A program made the position numbers and the translations under genes. Source: UBA1195 sp045598025 (GTDB lineage: Bacteria > Bacteroidota > Bacteroidia > Bacteroidales > WCHB1-69). From it: a stretch of DNA of 46,969 nt. The notes beneath the pieces are model-generated. The model ran no database searches. It saw nothing but the letters and a program-made list of their open reading frames with translations, and was not told the DNA's origin. Positions within the stretch are counted from its first letter, which is position 1. Every line of letters begins with the position of its first letter. The stretch lies in NCBI GenBank assembly GCA_045598025.1, contig JAZLLH010000019.1, forward strand, positions 1 to 46,969, written 5' to 3'. Positions 17,251 through 25,690 of the stretch are shown here, one piece after another.

Positions 17251-17892
17251 TTAGAATTCTTCCATTCCTTTTACGTAGGATTCCTGGGAAAGCAGCAGCC
17301 TTAAAGACGGATAAAACTGAGGATAAAGTGATTGCATCTTATCAGGAGACAACCAGCAAGCATCCGTAATCTGCTCCTCTGTCTGCGCCTTCAGAACGCC
17401 GTTGAAGGACGTCTTCATTGCAAACCACTGCGTCTGCTTCAGTACGAATTCGTCCGCGTGAACGAAAATATGGTACGTCTGACGCAAGGGCCGGACAATG
17501 GTCAGATTTCCGACTCCGGTTTCTTCTTCCACTTCCCTCAAAGCGGTCTGTTCAAAAGTCTCTCCGGCCTCCACATGTCCCTTGGGCAGGTCCCGGAATC
17601 CGAAACGCTGTATGCAGAGATATTCCCCTTTTTCGTTTTCAACGATGCCACCGGCCGCCTTTTCCACACGGAAGTAGGAAAGGAATTCCCATAACAGCTT
17701 GTTTTCCAGATCCGGTTTCATCCGCACAATCAAAGAGCGCTGCTGATGCAGAAACAGATCCATGGGATACAGAAGATCGCCTTCACGGGCATAATCGAAG
17801 CATTCCACCGATGCGGAAGTGCTGTCTTTTTTTTCGACCTCGTTTGTGAAAATTAATGTCGCTTTGTTGTAAAAAAAATGGTACTTTTGCAT
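17251..17892 (-). CDS. NUDIX hydrolase
   Basis: A 213-residue NUDIX protein. A N-terminal domain of about 75 residues (MQKYHFFYNKATLIFTNE) typical of Bacteroidetes NUDIX enzymes precedes the NUDIX fold (AAGGIVENEKGEYLCIQR). The NUDIX box GHVEAGETFEQTALREVEEE (105-124, continuing TGV) fits Gx5Ex7REUxEExGU, so it should hydrolyse a nucleoside diphosphate linked to another moiety; the substrate is not predictable. A longer open frame reaching 18018 runs antisense through pyrE and is rejected. With the ATG at 17892 only 22 bases separate it from pyrE, and the pyrE -7 element lies inside its first codons, so the two divergent genes must share or contest control sequence. Confidence 0.88.
   Translation of the reverse strand: MQKYHFFYNKATLIFTNEVEKKDSTSASVECFDYAREGDLLYPMDLFLHQQRSLIVRMKPDLENKLLWEFLSYFRVEKAAGGIVENEKGEYLCIQRFGFRDLPKGHVEAGETFEQTALREVEEETGVGNLTIVRPLRQTYHIFVHADEFVLKQTQWFAMKTSFNGVLKAQTEEQITDACWLSPDKMQSLYPQFYPSLRLLLSQESYVKGMEEF
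17882..17889 (+). promoter_or_regulatory. -7 element of the pyrE operon, inside the NUDIX 5' end
   Basis: TACTTTTG matches TAnnTTTG and lies 25 bases before the pyrE ATG. The nearest TTTG (17863-17866) is only 15 bases upstream, shorter than the usual 19-21 spacing, so the -33 box is uncertain. The element overlaps codons 2-4 of the divergent NUDIX gene. Confidence 0.45.
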
Positions 17893-17914
17893 TTTGAAAA
17901 AAACATCTAATATT

Positions 17915-18556
17915 ATGGAAATATCAAAACAATGTGCCAGCCACCTGCTGGGTATAAAAGCCGTCAAATTAAGCCCTTCCAAACCTTTTACCTGGGCTTC
18001 CGGACTCAAATCCCCCATCTATTGCGACAACCGGAAAACATTGTCCTATCCTGAAATCAGAACGTTCATCCGGGAGAGTTTAGTACAGACTATCCGCACA
18101 AAATTTCCCGAAGTGGAAGTGATTGCCGGCGTAGCCACCGGAGCCATCGCCCAGGGAGCTCTGGTAGCGGAATCCATGAATCTGCCTTTCGTCTATGTCC
18201 GTTCGGAAGAGAAAAAACACGGTATGGGCAACATCGTGGAAGGCGAAATCAAGGCCGGACAGAAAGTGGTGGTGGTGGAAGATCTCGTATCCACGGGTCA
18301 AAGCAGTCTGAAAGCCGTTGACACTCTGCGTGGAATGGGATGCAACGTGCTGGGAATGACAGCCATATTCACCTACAACCTGCCGATTTCCCAACAGCGG
18401 TTCGAAGAAGCCAAGTGCGCATTGTACACGCTTACCGATTATCATTGCATGATTGAACAGGCGGTGGCAGACAACTACATTCAGCCCGATGAACAGGCTA
18501 CACTGATAGAGTGGCGGAAAGATCCGAACGCCTGGGCAGAACGATTCGCCCAATAG
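17915..18556 (+). CDS. pyrE: Orotate phosphoribosyltransferase
   Basis: A 213-residue enzyme that joins orotate to PRPP to form OMP in de novo pyrimidine synthesis. The PRPP-binding loop VVVVEDLVSTGQSS is at 118-131, and the substrate region FTWASGLKSPIYCDNR at 26-41 is diagnostic. The flexible catalytic loop RSEEKKHGMGNIVEG follows at 96-110. The ATG at 17915 gives the family N-terminus; an in-frame TTG at 17894 would leave no leader and overlap the promoter. It is followed by the sugar nucleotidyltransferase gene after only six bases. Confidence 0.96.
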   Translation: MEISKQCASHLLGIKAVKLSPSKPFTWASGLKSPIYCDNRKTLSYPEIRTFIRESLVQTIRTKFPEVEVIAGVATGAIAQGALVAESMNLPFVYVRSEEKKHGMGNIVEGEIKAGQKVVVVEDLVSTGQSSLKAVDTLRGMGCNVLGMTAIFTYNLPISQQRFEEAKCALYTLTDYHCMIEQAVADNYIQPDEQATLIEWRKDPNAWAERFAQ

Positions 18557-18562
18557 GCAGTC

Positions 18563-19270
18563 ATGAAAGCGCTGCTACTTGCCGCGGGTCTCGGGACCCG
18601 TCTGCGCCCTCTGACAAACGACAGGCCCAAGGCATTGGTCGAAGTGTCGGGCATGACCCTGCTGGAACGCAACATCCGCTTCCTGACACAACAGGGAATA
18701 TCGGAGGTCATAATCAATGTTCATCATTTCGGAGAACAGATTATCGAATTCGTACAATGCCACACATTTGATATAGCTGTCCGCATTTCCGATGAAAGAG
18801 AGCAACTGCTGGACACCGGTGGCGCCCTGCGGAAAGCCGCACCTTTTTTCAAGGGAGAAGAGGACTTTCTGGTCTACAATACGGACGTTTTGAGTGATAT
18901 CCGCATAGCGGAGCTGCTTCGCTTTCATCGCGAGGAAAAAAATCTGGCTACATTGGCCGTGCGGCATCGGAAAACGCAACGCTATATCCTGCTCGACAAG
19001 CAGTCGCAACTTATCGGAAGATACCAGTCCGGAGAAGCGATTCCTGCAGAGGCCTCCCTTGCAGCGTTCAGCGGCATACACATCCTTTCCACCCGCATAT
19101 TCGACATGCTGCCGGAAGAGGAAGTCTTCCCCATCATGCCGGTATACATCGGATTATCAGGCAAAGAGCGCATACGGGGATTCTTTCATGATGACAGTTT
19201 CTGGATGGATATGGGACGGCCCGAAAGCATCAAAGCATTCGAAAACGGGAATACCCGCCTCGGCGTTTGA
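18563..19270 (+). CDS. MurU-like sugar-1-phosphate nucleotidyltransferase
   Basis: A 235-residue NTP-transferase-fold enzyme with LAAGLGTRLRPLTNDRPK (6-23), the nucleotide-binding signature, and FLVYNTDVL, whose aspartate should bind metal. The C-terminal IRGFFHDDSFWMDMGRPES also fits. The short length without a left-handed beta-helix fits N-acetylmuramate-1-phosphate uridylyltransferase (MurU) or a mannose-1-phosphate guanylyltransferase-like enzyme. In a MurU role it would recycle cell-wall MurNAc to UDP-MurNAc. The usual partner kinase AmgK is not adjacent, so this is tentative. It lies six bases after pyrE and 44 bases before radA. Confidence 0.8.
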   Translation: MKALLLAAGLGTRLRPLTNDRPKALVEVSGMTLLERNIRFLTQQGISEVIINVHHFGEQIIEFVQCHTFDIAVRISDEREQLLDTGGALRKAAPFFKGEEDFLVYNTDVLSDIRIAELLRFHREEKNLATLAVRHRKTQRYILLDKQSQLIGRYQSGEAIPAEASLAAFSGIHILSTRIFDMLPEEEVFPIMPVYIGLSGKERIRGFFHDDSFWMDMGRPESIKAFENGNTRLGV

Positions 19271-19314
19271 GAAAAGGACATATCAAATAAAAAAACAACA
19301 CTAAGGCAGCAGTC

Positions 19315-20685
19315 ATGGCCAAAAACAAAACCACTTATTTCTGCCGGCATTGCGGTGCCCAATCCGCCACATGGATGGGAAGGTGCCCGCATTGCGGGGA
19401 ATGGAATACCTTCGTGGAGGAAATCGTACAGAACGAGACTTCCACTGCAAAGACTTTCTCCTGCGGGCAGTCCCAAAGCAAGCCCGTCCATCTGGACGAA
19501 ATCCGCGTAGAAAACAATGCGCAGCGCATGCTGACAAGTATTGAGGAAATCAATAGAGTGCTGGGCGGCGGCATCGTCCCCGGCTCCCTCATCCTATTGG
19601 GGGGCGAACCTGGAATAGGAAAATCCACCCTGCTGCTGCAGTTGGCTCTGTCCCTTCCCCAACACCAGAAAGTACTGTACGTTTCCGGAGAGGAAAGCGA
19701 AATGCAGCTCAAAATGCGGGCAGACCGCATTCCCAACGAGAACGGAAACTGCTACATTGTCAACGAAACCAACACCCAGATCATTTTCCGGCATATCGAA
19801 CAGACCCGCCCGAACCTGGTCATCATCGACTCCATTCAAACCCTGCAGACGCAGGCATTGGAATCTTCAGCCGGTACCATTTCACAGATCAGGGAATGTA
19901 CGGCCGAGTTGCAGCGCTTTGCCAAAGCCACTTCCACACCTGTATTTCTGGTGGGTCACATCACCAAAGACGGAAGTCTGGCCGGTCCCAAAATTCTGGA
20001 ACACGTGGTGGACGTAGTGCTGCAGTTTGAAGGAGACCGCAACTACGGATACCGCATTGTCCGGGCAATGAAGAACCGGTTCGGAAGCATTTCCGAAATC
20101 GGCATTTTCGAGATGACCTCAACCGGATTGCGCGAAGTACCCAATCCATCCGAAATGCTGATTTCCAATCACAGCGAGGACACCAACGGTATTGCTATCG
20201 CGGCCACGGTGGAAGGTCTGCGTCCCTTCCTCATAGAAACGCAGGCCCTGGTCAGCCCTGCCGTTTACAGCAATCCTCAACGTTCCTCCAATGGTTTTGA
20301 CATACGGAGACTCGGCATGCTGCTGGCGGTATTGGAAAAACGCTGCGGCATGAAACTGATGACGAAGGATATATTTCTGAACATAGCCGGAGGCCTTCGT
20401 CCGGACGACCCCGCCACCGACCTGGCTGTGCTGGCTGCCATTCTTTCCTCCCATTTCGACATTCCCATAGACAACAAAACCTGCTTTGCTGCTGAAATCG
20501 GGCTTTCCGGAGAAATCCGCCCCGTCAGCAGAGTGGAACAACGCATTAACGAAGCGGAAAAACTGGGCTATAAGCGCATTTTCATTTCCGCATACAACGG
20601 AAAAGAAATTTCCGCCCACAAAATCAAAGTGGTGAAAATCTCCAAAATCGACGAACTGCTGCCCGCCCTCTTCGGAGAAAAATAA
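19315..20685 (+). CDS. radA: DNA repair protein RadA
   Basis: A 456-residue RadA (Sms), which promotes branch migration during recombinational repair. It has the N-terminal zinc finger with C10, C13, C24 and C27, the RecA-like ATPase with Walker A GEPGIGKST (97-105), the RadA-specific KNRFGS motif (253-258), and a C-terminal Lon-protease-like domain (LNIAGGLRPDDPATDLAVLA). Length and all landmarks are normal. It ends five bases before the stop of the leftward membrane-protein gene with no hairpin between them, so transcripts probably converge. Confidence 0.97.
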   Translation: MAKNKTTYFCRHCGAQSATWMGRCPHCGEWNTFVEEIVQNETSTAKTFSCGQSQSKPVHLDEIRVENNAQRMLTSIEEINRVLGGGIVPGSLILLGGEPGIGKSTLLLQLALSLPQHQKVLYVSGEESEMQLKMRADRIPNENGNCYIVNETNTQIIFRHIEQTRPNLVIIDSIQTLQTQALESSAGTISQIRECTAELQRFAKATSTPVFLVGHITKDGSLAGPKILEHVVDVVLQFEGDRNYGYRIVRAMKNRFGSISEIGIFEMTSTGLREVPNPSEMLISNHSEDTNGIAIAATVEGLRPFLIETQALVSPAVYSNPQRSSNGFDIRRLGMLLAVLEKRCGMKLMTKDIFLNIAGGLRPDDPATDLAVLAAILSSHFDIPIDNKTCFAAEIGLSGEIRPVSRVEQRINEAEKLGYKRIFISAYNGKEISAHKIKVVKISKIDELLPALFGEK

Positions 20686-20690
20686 GTTTA

Positions 20691-21212
20691 CTAATAAAGG
20701 GACTGGACTTCGTTATGAAGAACGTCCAAAGCCTGATCGGAGGGCGATACGGCCAATTGGGAGGTCATTTCCAGAATGCGGGTGGCCAAAAGACTTCCCG
20801 GAGCATCCGGCTCCAATTGACCGGCTGCCAGATTGATGATTTTTACAATTTCTTCCTTGGCTTTTCGTATGGCCTTCCACATGTCGGGAGAGACATACAC
20901 CTGCTGGGAAAGATTGTGCTCAAATTCATTGCGTATGACTGACAACAGCATGCTGTGATACTGTCCCACATTGCGATTGACAGCCATTTCGCGCAGCAGC
21001 AGGCTCTCCGGCTTGATTCTTTCCAACAGCAGGGCCAGCCGCTCGTATGACTGCAGACGGATGGGAGTAATGACGGAAGCATTCCCCTTTTTCTGCTCCA
21101 GGACCAGCTTTTTCAACTCTTTTTCATTGCTCGACTTCAGCATGAAATAGGCGGTTACTCCCACAACGGCGGCTACCGCAATCATTCCGATGATTCCTAA
21201 CAAAATTTCCAT
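20691..21212 (-). CDS. Conserved membrane-anchored hypothetical protein
   Basis: A 173-residue protein with one N-terminal transmembrane segment (LLGIIGMIAVAAVVGVTAYFML, about 4-25), then a lysine/glutamate-rich linker and a mostly helical cytoplasmic domain. It resembles small Bacteroidetes proteins with the pattern RLQSYERLALLLERIKPESLL, which I know only as an uncharacterised family. It ends a seven-gene leftward run, eleven bases after porQ. That position hints at an envelope role, but I see no catalytic or binding motif. Confidence 0.7.
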   Translation of the reverse strand: MEILLGIIGMIAVAAVVGVTAYFMLKSSNEKELKKLVLEQKKGNASVITPIRLQSYERLALLLERIKPESLLLREMAVNRNVGQYHSMLLSVIRNEFEHNLSQQVYVSPDMWKAIRKAKEEIVKIINLAAGQLEPDAPGSLLATRILEMTSQLAVSPSDQALDVLHNEVQSLY

Positions 21213-21223
21213 ACGTCTTTGTT

Positions 21224-22267
21224 TTATTTTTTGATGAACTGATTCAAATTGGTTGATAAAGTAAAATAATTGGGCACAGACGACACATGGTTGTGCACTC
21301 TGGCATACTGCACCTCAAACTGACGGATGTGCAGACTCACTCCATAGGCCAGTCCTACCGCGCCCGGTTTGTTGTACAGACGCATTTCCCTTCGCATGTC
21401 ATAGTTGTAGGAAAATTGCAGGGACAGCACTTTGACAGGTTCTATTTCCAAACCCAGGACAAAATGCCGGAAAGCGTTGTCCACAAAGCGCTCCACTCTG
21501 CTCTTCGTATTCCGTTTCCCGCTCAGCACATCCCATTCCGTATAGGGATCCGTCGGATCGTCATATGACAGATTCCATCGGGTAAGATGATGAAATACGA
21601 AATGAAAACGCGCCGGAAGATGTTCCAATTTGCGGGAAATAGCCAACTGCAAATCAAAAGGAAGCTTTTCCCTTTCATCTGTATAATGCACGAACTGCGC
21701 TCCGATATTGGAAGCCATCAGGCTCATGCAGAAATCTTTATCGTCATTGTAATAGGAAGCGGCCGCATCCACGGCCAAACCTGCGGAAAAATAGGTTTCA
21801 TAATAGGAAAATACCGCCTTTGCGTTCATTCCCATGGAAATGCGGTTCTCCACAATCTCCTTGCCGTAACCGGCACTCAAGACATAATCTCCGGCAGAAA
21901 AAACACCTGTTTCGTTTCCATAGATGTCATACCCGTCAAAACTGCCATAAGACATGGCCCGGACTCCCCAACGGAAGGTTCCGACTTCCCAGGAACGGAT
22001 GTAATCCGCATTGGCATAAAAGGCATTGGCGAAATAATCTACGCACTGCAGTGACAATCCCTGATCCATCTCTGAACGCAAAAGCGAAGGATTGGCATTG
22101 CAAAGGGAAGGATCTCCATCTCTCACACTCAAGAGCATTCCGCCCAAAGAGGCTTGACGGGCCGAAGACGGCAAGGTCAAAAAATCAAATACAGCGGTTC
22201 CGCCTGTCTGAGCCGAAAGGCTGGGCAGCAAGACACAAATTCCTATAATACAGATCAGACGCTTCAT
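21224..22267 (-). CDS. porQ: PorQ-like type IX secretion protein
   Basis: A 347-residue outer-membrane beta-barrel protein with a signal peptide (MKRLICIIGICVLLPSLSA). The segment FDFLTLPSSARQASLGG (about 28-44) followed by the NANPSLL motif is the signature of PorQ/PorV-like T9SS proteins. PorQ belongs to the T9SS attachment machinery that anchors cargo at the cell surface. Its presence fits the T9SS sorting domain on the protein at 35934-37529. It lies in a leftward operon, seven bases after a thioredoxin-domain gene and eleven before the small membrane-protein gene. I am confident of the family, less sure that it is functional PorQ. Confidence 0.8.
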   Translation of the reverse strand: MKRLICIIGICVLLPSLSAQTGGTAVFDFLTLPSSARQASLGGMLLSVRDGDPSLCNANPSLLRSEMDQGLSLQCVDYFANAFYANADYIRSWEVGTFRWGVRAMSYGSFDGYDIYGNETGVFSAGDYVLSAGYGKEIVENRISMGMNAKAVFSYYETYFSAGLAVDAAASYYNDDKDFCMSLMASNIGAQFVHYTDEREKLPFDLQLAISRKLEHLPARFHFVFHHLTRWNLSYDDPTDPYTEWDVLSGKRNTKSRVERFVDNAFRHFVLGLEIEPVKVLSLQFSYNYDMRREMRLYNKPGAVGLAYGVSLHIRQFEVQYARVHNHVSSVPNYFTLSTNLNQFIKK

Positions 22268-22274
22268 GCAAAAG

Positions 22275-23366
22275 TTATTCGGCCAACATCTGCTGAATTT
22301 TGGCCCTCAATTCATCCCCACGGAGATTTTTGGCAGCAATGCGTCCCTCCTTGTCCACCACAATGGTTGCCGGAATACTGCTGATCTGATACAATTGGCC
22401 GGCTGCCGAATTCCAGCGTTTCAGATCGCTCACCTGCGTCCAATACAGTCCGTCCTTGTGAATAGCCTGCATCCAGCTTTCGCGATCTCCGTCCAAGGAT
22501 ACACCGAGAATTTCCAGGCCTTTGTCATGATAATCCCGGTACAGACGTACCATGTTCGGATTCTCCTGACGGCACGGACGGCACCAGGATGCCCAAAAAT
22601 CGATCACCACCACTTTCCCCCGGAACTCCTGCAGGCTCCTTCTTACGCCGTTGGTATCGGGCAGAGTAAAATCCGGAGCCATGACTCCTACTGCCAACAG
22701 TTTGTCGGAAACCAGTTTATTCCAACGGTAACGGATATAGTCATCGCTCGGATACTTGTGTATCAACTTGGTAAATACAGTGTCAAACAATTCCGGAACG
22801 ACTTCGTACTGCAGATTTTCCATCAGGGCTGCAGCGGCATAATTGTCGGGCTGTGCCAAGCACAGATTGGCCAGAAACTGTACGCGGGAAAGTTCCAGCA
22901 TCTGCATTTTCTGCTGCAAATCCGGAATCGGCTTTTCCTGATGTATGCGCATGAGGCTGTCATGCTGCTTTTCCAAAGACAGCAAATAAGCCTGATAATC
23001 ATGGAACAGTTGATTCTCCGGTGAATTGGTCGCGGAAAGAATCATTCCCGTGGCAGCGTCCACCTGCAGATCCATCACCTGCTCGGGAGCTATGACGCAA
23101 AGCACGTTTTTGCCTCCCGGAATCTGCAACATATAATATCCCGTTTCCACCGGATTGTAATAACATTTGAAATTGCCCTTGGCATCCACCGCCATTTTCT
23201 CCAGCGGGGCCTTCTGACGGCCGAGAGCATCATACAAGGCAAGACTGTCCGTACTTTTGTAATTGACGACATTTCCTCTGACAATCACCTTGCGGCCTCC
23301 TCCGTACGAAGATACCATCCAAAACATGCAGAGCAGCAAAAACAGGAAAGAAAAGATTTTTTTCAT
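22275..23366 (-). CDS. Periplasmic thioredoxin-like protein, CRPC active site
   Basis: A 363-residue exported protein with signal peptide (MKKIFSFLFLLLCMFWMVSS). An N-terminal DUF4369-like beta domain carries the pattern YKSTDSLALYDALGRQ, a helical linker follows, and the C-terminus is a TlpA/AhpC-type thioredoxin domain. The redox site is C262-R-P-C265 within FWASWCRPCRQEN, with the cis-proline in ISSIPATIV. TlpA-like proteins reduce periplasmic disulfides or cytochrome c apoproteins. Its neighbour at 23376-24467 is a close paralogue of the same length with a different active site. Nine bases separate them, and porQ follows after seven. A role in disulfide handling of envelope proteins is inference. 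Confidence 0.85.
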   Translation of the reverse strand: MKKIFSFLFLLLCMFWMVSSYGGGRKVIVRGNVVNYKSTDSLALYDALGRQKAPLEKMAVDAKGNFKCYYNPVETGYYMLQIPGGKNVLCVIAPEQVMDLQVDAATGMILSATNSPENQLFHDYQAYLLSLEKQHDSLMRIHQEKPIPDLQQKMQMLELSRVQFLANLCLAQPDNYAAAALMENLQYEVVPELFDTVFTKLIHKYPSDDYIRYRWNKLVSDKLLAVGVMAPDFTLPDTNGVRRSLQEFRGKVVVIDFWASWCRPCRQENPNMVRLYRDYHDKGLEILGVSLDGDRESWMQAIHKDGLYWTQVSDLKRWNSAAGQLYQISSIPATIVVDKEGRIAAKNLRGDELRAKIQQMLAE

Positions 23367-23375
23367 TGTCGTTTA

Positions 23376-24467
23376 CTATTTGATTTTCAAAATTTCTTTG
23401 ATTTTGGATTCCAAAGCTTCTCCCTGCAAAGCACGTGCCACTATCTTTCCATCGCTGTCAATCAGCACCAGGGCGGGAATCCAGCGGATATTGTAAGCGG
23501 TACGCACGGGGCAGTCCCAACTCTTCAAGGCACTGACATGCGTCCATGTCAAACTGTCTGCCCGTATGGCATTCATCCAGCGTTCCCTGTCATTATCCAG
23601 GGAGATGCCCAATACTTCCAGACCCTGCTCGTGATAACGCCTGTACAGCTGTACAAGGGCCGGATTTTCCCTTCGGCAATCAGAGCACCAGGATGCCCAG
23701 AAATCCAACAGAAGCACGCGGCCTTTGTAATCGGAAAGGCTGACATTGGTTCCAGCCGTATCCGGCAAAGAAAAAACGGGTGCCGGATTACCGGGATTCA
23801 GACTCCGGCTGAGGGTGAGCTGTCCGTATTTGTAATTCAGGAATTCATTGTGGCTGTATTTTTTCATCAGACGGGACAGCACCATTTCATACAGTTCCTG
23901 GTATTGGTCCACATCCAGGTATTCCAGCAGGGCTGCGGAGGCATAATTGTCGGAATTTTCGTCACACAGACGGGCTACCATTTCCTTACGCTCTGCTTCT
24001 AAAGCCATCATGTCTTCCTGGAAACGGACATTTTCCTTTTTTCTGTGAGCGGTAATCAGATTCGACTTGCGCGCATCCAAAGCCAGAAGCTGACGCTGAT
24101 AATCCTGCAACAGCAGATTCTCTTCCGAACCGGATGTTTTCAGCATCATGCCGGTACGTCCGTCAATGGTGATTTCCACCACCGCCCGTGGCTTCAGCAC
24201 ACAAAGGGCACTTTTGGCATTTTTGAACTTCAAGGTGTAAAAACCTATTGTTTTCGGATGGTATGTCAAGGAGAATGTACCTTGCCCGTCCACCACGGCC
24301 TCTTCTATGATCCGGCTGGGATCGGTAGCTTCGTAAAGATACACCTTGTCCGTGGAAGGAGAATTGACCAGCACTCCCTTCAGAGAGACCTCGACAGCTG
24401 ACGCGAAAAGCGGAGCAAATCCGAGAACGGACAAAAACACACTGATTTTCAATAAGTATTTCTTCAT
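23376..24467 (-). CDS. Periplasmic thioredoxin-like protein, CSDC active site
   Basis: A 363-residue exported paralogue of the next gene downstream. It has the same layout: signal peptide (MKKYLLKISVFLSVLGFAPL), DUF4369-like N-domain, helical linker and TlpA/AhpC thioredoxin domain. The active site is C261-S-D-C264 in FWASWCSDCRREN, where the usual proline is replaced by aspartate; the conserved WIPALVLID keeps the cis-proline. I start at the ATG 24467. An open frame reaches 24557 but would put charged residues before the signal peptide and overlap the pseudouridine synthase gene. The two genes almost certainly arose by tandem duplication and then diverged. Confidence 0.85.
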   Translation of the reverse strand: MKKYLLKISVFLSVLGFAPLFASAVEVSLKGVLVNSPSTDKVYLYEATDPSRIIEEAVVDGQGTFSLTYHPKTIGFYTLKFKNAKSALCVLKPRAVVEITIDGRTGMMLKTSGSEENLLLQDYQRQLLALDARKSNLITAHRKKENVRFQEDMMALEAERKEMVARLCDENSDNYASAALLEYLDVDQYQELYEMVLSRLMKKYSHNEFLNYKYGQLTLSRSLNPGNPAPVFSLPDTAGTNVSLSDYKGRVLLLDFWASWCSDCRRENPALVQLYRRYHEQGLEVLGISLDNDRERWMNAIRADSLTWTHVSALKSWDCPVRTAYNIRWIPALVLIDSDGKIVARALQGEALESKIKEILKIK

Positions 24468-24519
24468 AATCTTTCGAATATTTGTTATTTTACCCTTCGA
24501 CATTGGATGATAACGGAAT

Positions 24520-25638
24520 TTATAAGTATTTATTGGACAGCAGAGCCGATTTTTCATCCAGTTCCGCTTTATTCAGGGTAGTTACATCCTCCTCATACAC
24601 TTTATGATAGGCATAATTGCGCCATTTTTCCAATACCGAGGCCATATCAGCCGGCAGTTCGGAATCGAAAAACAGGTACTTTCCCGTCATCGGATGGGTG
24701 AAACCGAGGCTTTTGGCATGCAGTGCCTGACGCGGAAGCATTTCAAAACAATTGTTGACAAACTGCTTGTACTTCGAAAAAATGGTGCCTTTCAAAATGC
24801 GGTTGCCTCCGTACATGGCATCATTGAACAGCGGATGTCCTATGGAACGCATGTGAGCCCGTATCTGATGGGTACGTCCGGTTTCCAGACGGCATTCTAT
24901 CAGGGTTACATAACCGAAACGCTCCACCACTTTCCAATGGGTGACGGCATGCTTTCCCATGTCCGGATCCTTACAGACCTCCATCACCCGCCGATCGGCC
25001 ATGCTGCGTCCGAGATTGGCATCGACGGTTCCTTCATCCTCCTCAAAATCACCCCAGACCAGAGCCCTGTACTGACGGTCAATGTTGTGACAGTAAAAAT
25101 CGTGAGCCAATTTTGCCTGTGCCATCTCGTTCTTGGCTACCAGAAGGATACCGGAAGTATCCTTGTCGATACGGTGTACCAGAAAAGGCATATGCTCCTG
25201 GTTTTCTTCGCCCGGCCGGTTGCCGAAATAATAGGACAAGGCATTGACCAGCGTACCGGTGTAATTTCCATAGGCGGGATGGACCACCATGCCGGCTTTC
25301 TTGTTCACCACCAGAACGTCATCGTCTTCGTATACAATGTCCAGCGGAATATCCTCTGGCAGTACATCCGTATCTCTGGGCGGTTCCGCCATGACAACGG
25401 AAATGCTGTCATCGGGACGGACCAGGTAATTCGGTTTCACGGGCTTGCCGTTGACCAGTATATTGTCCGCCCGCAGCGCCTGCTGCACCTTGTTCCTGGA
25501 TACATTACGGAGCCTTCCGCTCAGGAAACGGTCAATGCGCACCGCTTCCTGTCCGGGATCCACATTGACATGGAAATGTTCGTACAATTCCTCCTGTTCC
25601 TCTCGGTTTTCATCTTTTTCCATCTCCTCCGGATCCAT
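24520..25638 (-). CDS. rluD: RluD-family 23S rRNA pseudouridine synthase
   Basis: With the ATG at 25638 this is a 372-residue RluA/RluD enzyme that isomerises uridines in large-subunit rRNA helix 69. It has an N-terminal S4 RNA-binding domain (IDRFLSGRLRNVSRNKVQQAL) and the catalytic motif HRIDKDTSG, whose first aspartate (residue 158) is the nucleophile. LETGRTHQIRAHM is also diagnostic. The start is unclear: the frame is open to 25734, overlapping the exonuclease gene by 44 bases, and a GTG at 25677 lies 13 bases beyond that gene's stop codon. The acidic low-complexity leader makes the true start hard to place. A second, shorter synthase lies at 27527-28204. Confidence 0.9.
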   Translation of the reverse strand: MDPEEMEKDENREEQEELYEHFHVNVDPGQEAVRIDRFLSGRLRNVSRNKVQQALRADNILVNGKPVKPNYLVRPDDSISVVMAEPPRDTDVLPEDIPLDIVYEDDDVLVVNKKAGMVVHPAYGNYTGTLVNALSYYFGNRPGEENQEHMPFLVHRIDKDTSGILLVAKNEMAQAKLAHDFYCHNIDRQYRALVWGDFEEDEGTVDANLGRSMADRRVMEVCKDPDMGKHAVTHWKVVERFGYVTLIECRLETGRTHQIRAHMRSIGHPLFNDAMYGGNRILKGTIFSKYKQFVNNCFEMLPRQALHAKSLGFTHPMTGKYLFFDSELPADMASVLEKWRNYAYHKVYEEDVTTLNKAELDEKSALLSNKYL

Positions 25639-25690
25639 GTCCGCAAGGTTTTCGTTTGCTTTTCCTTCTTCTGTCACAATATCGGTATTA

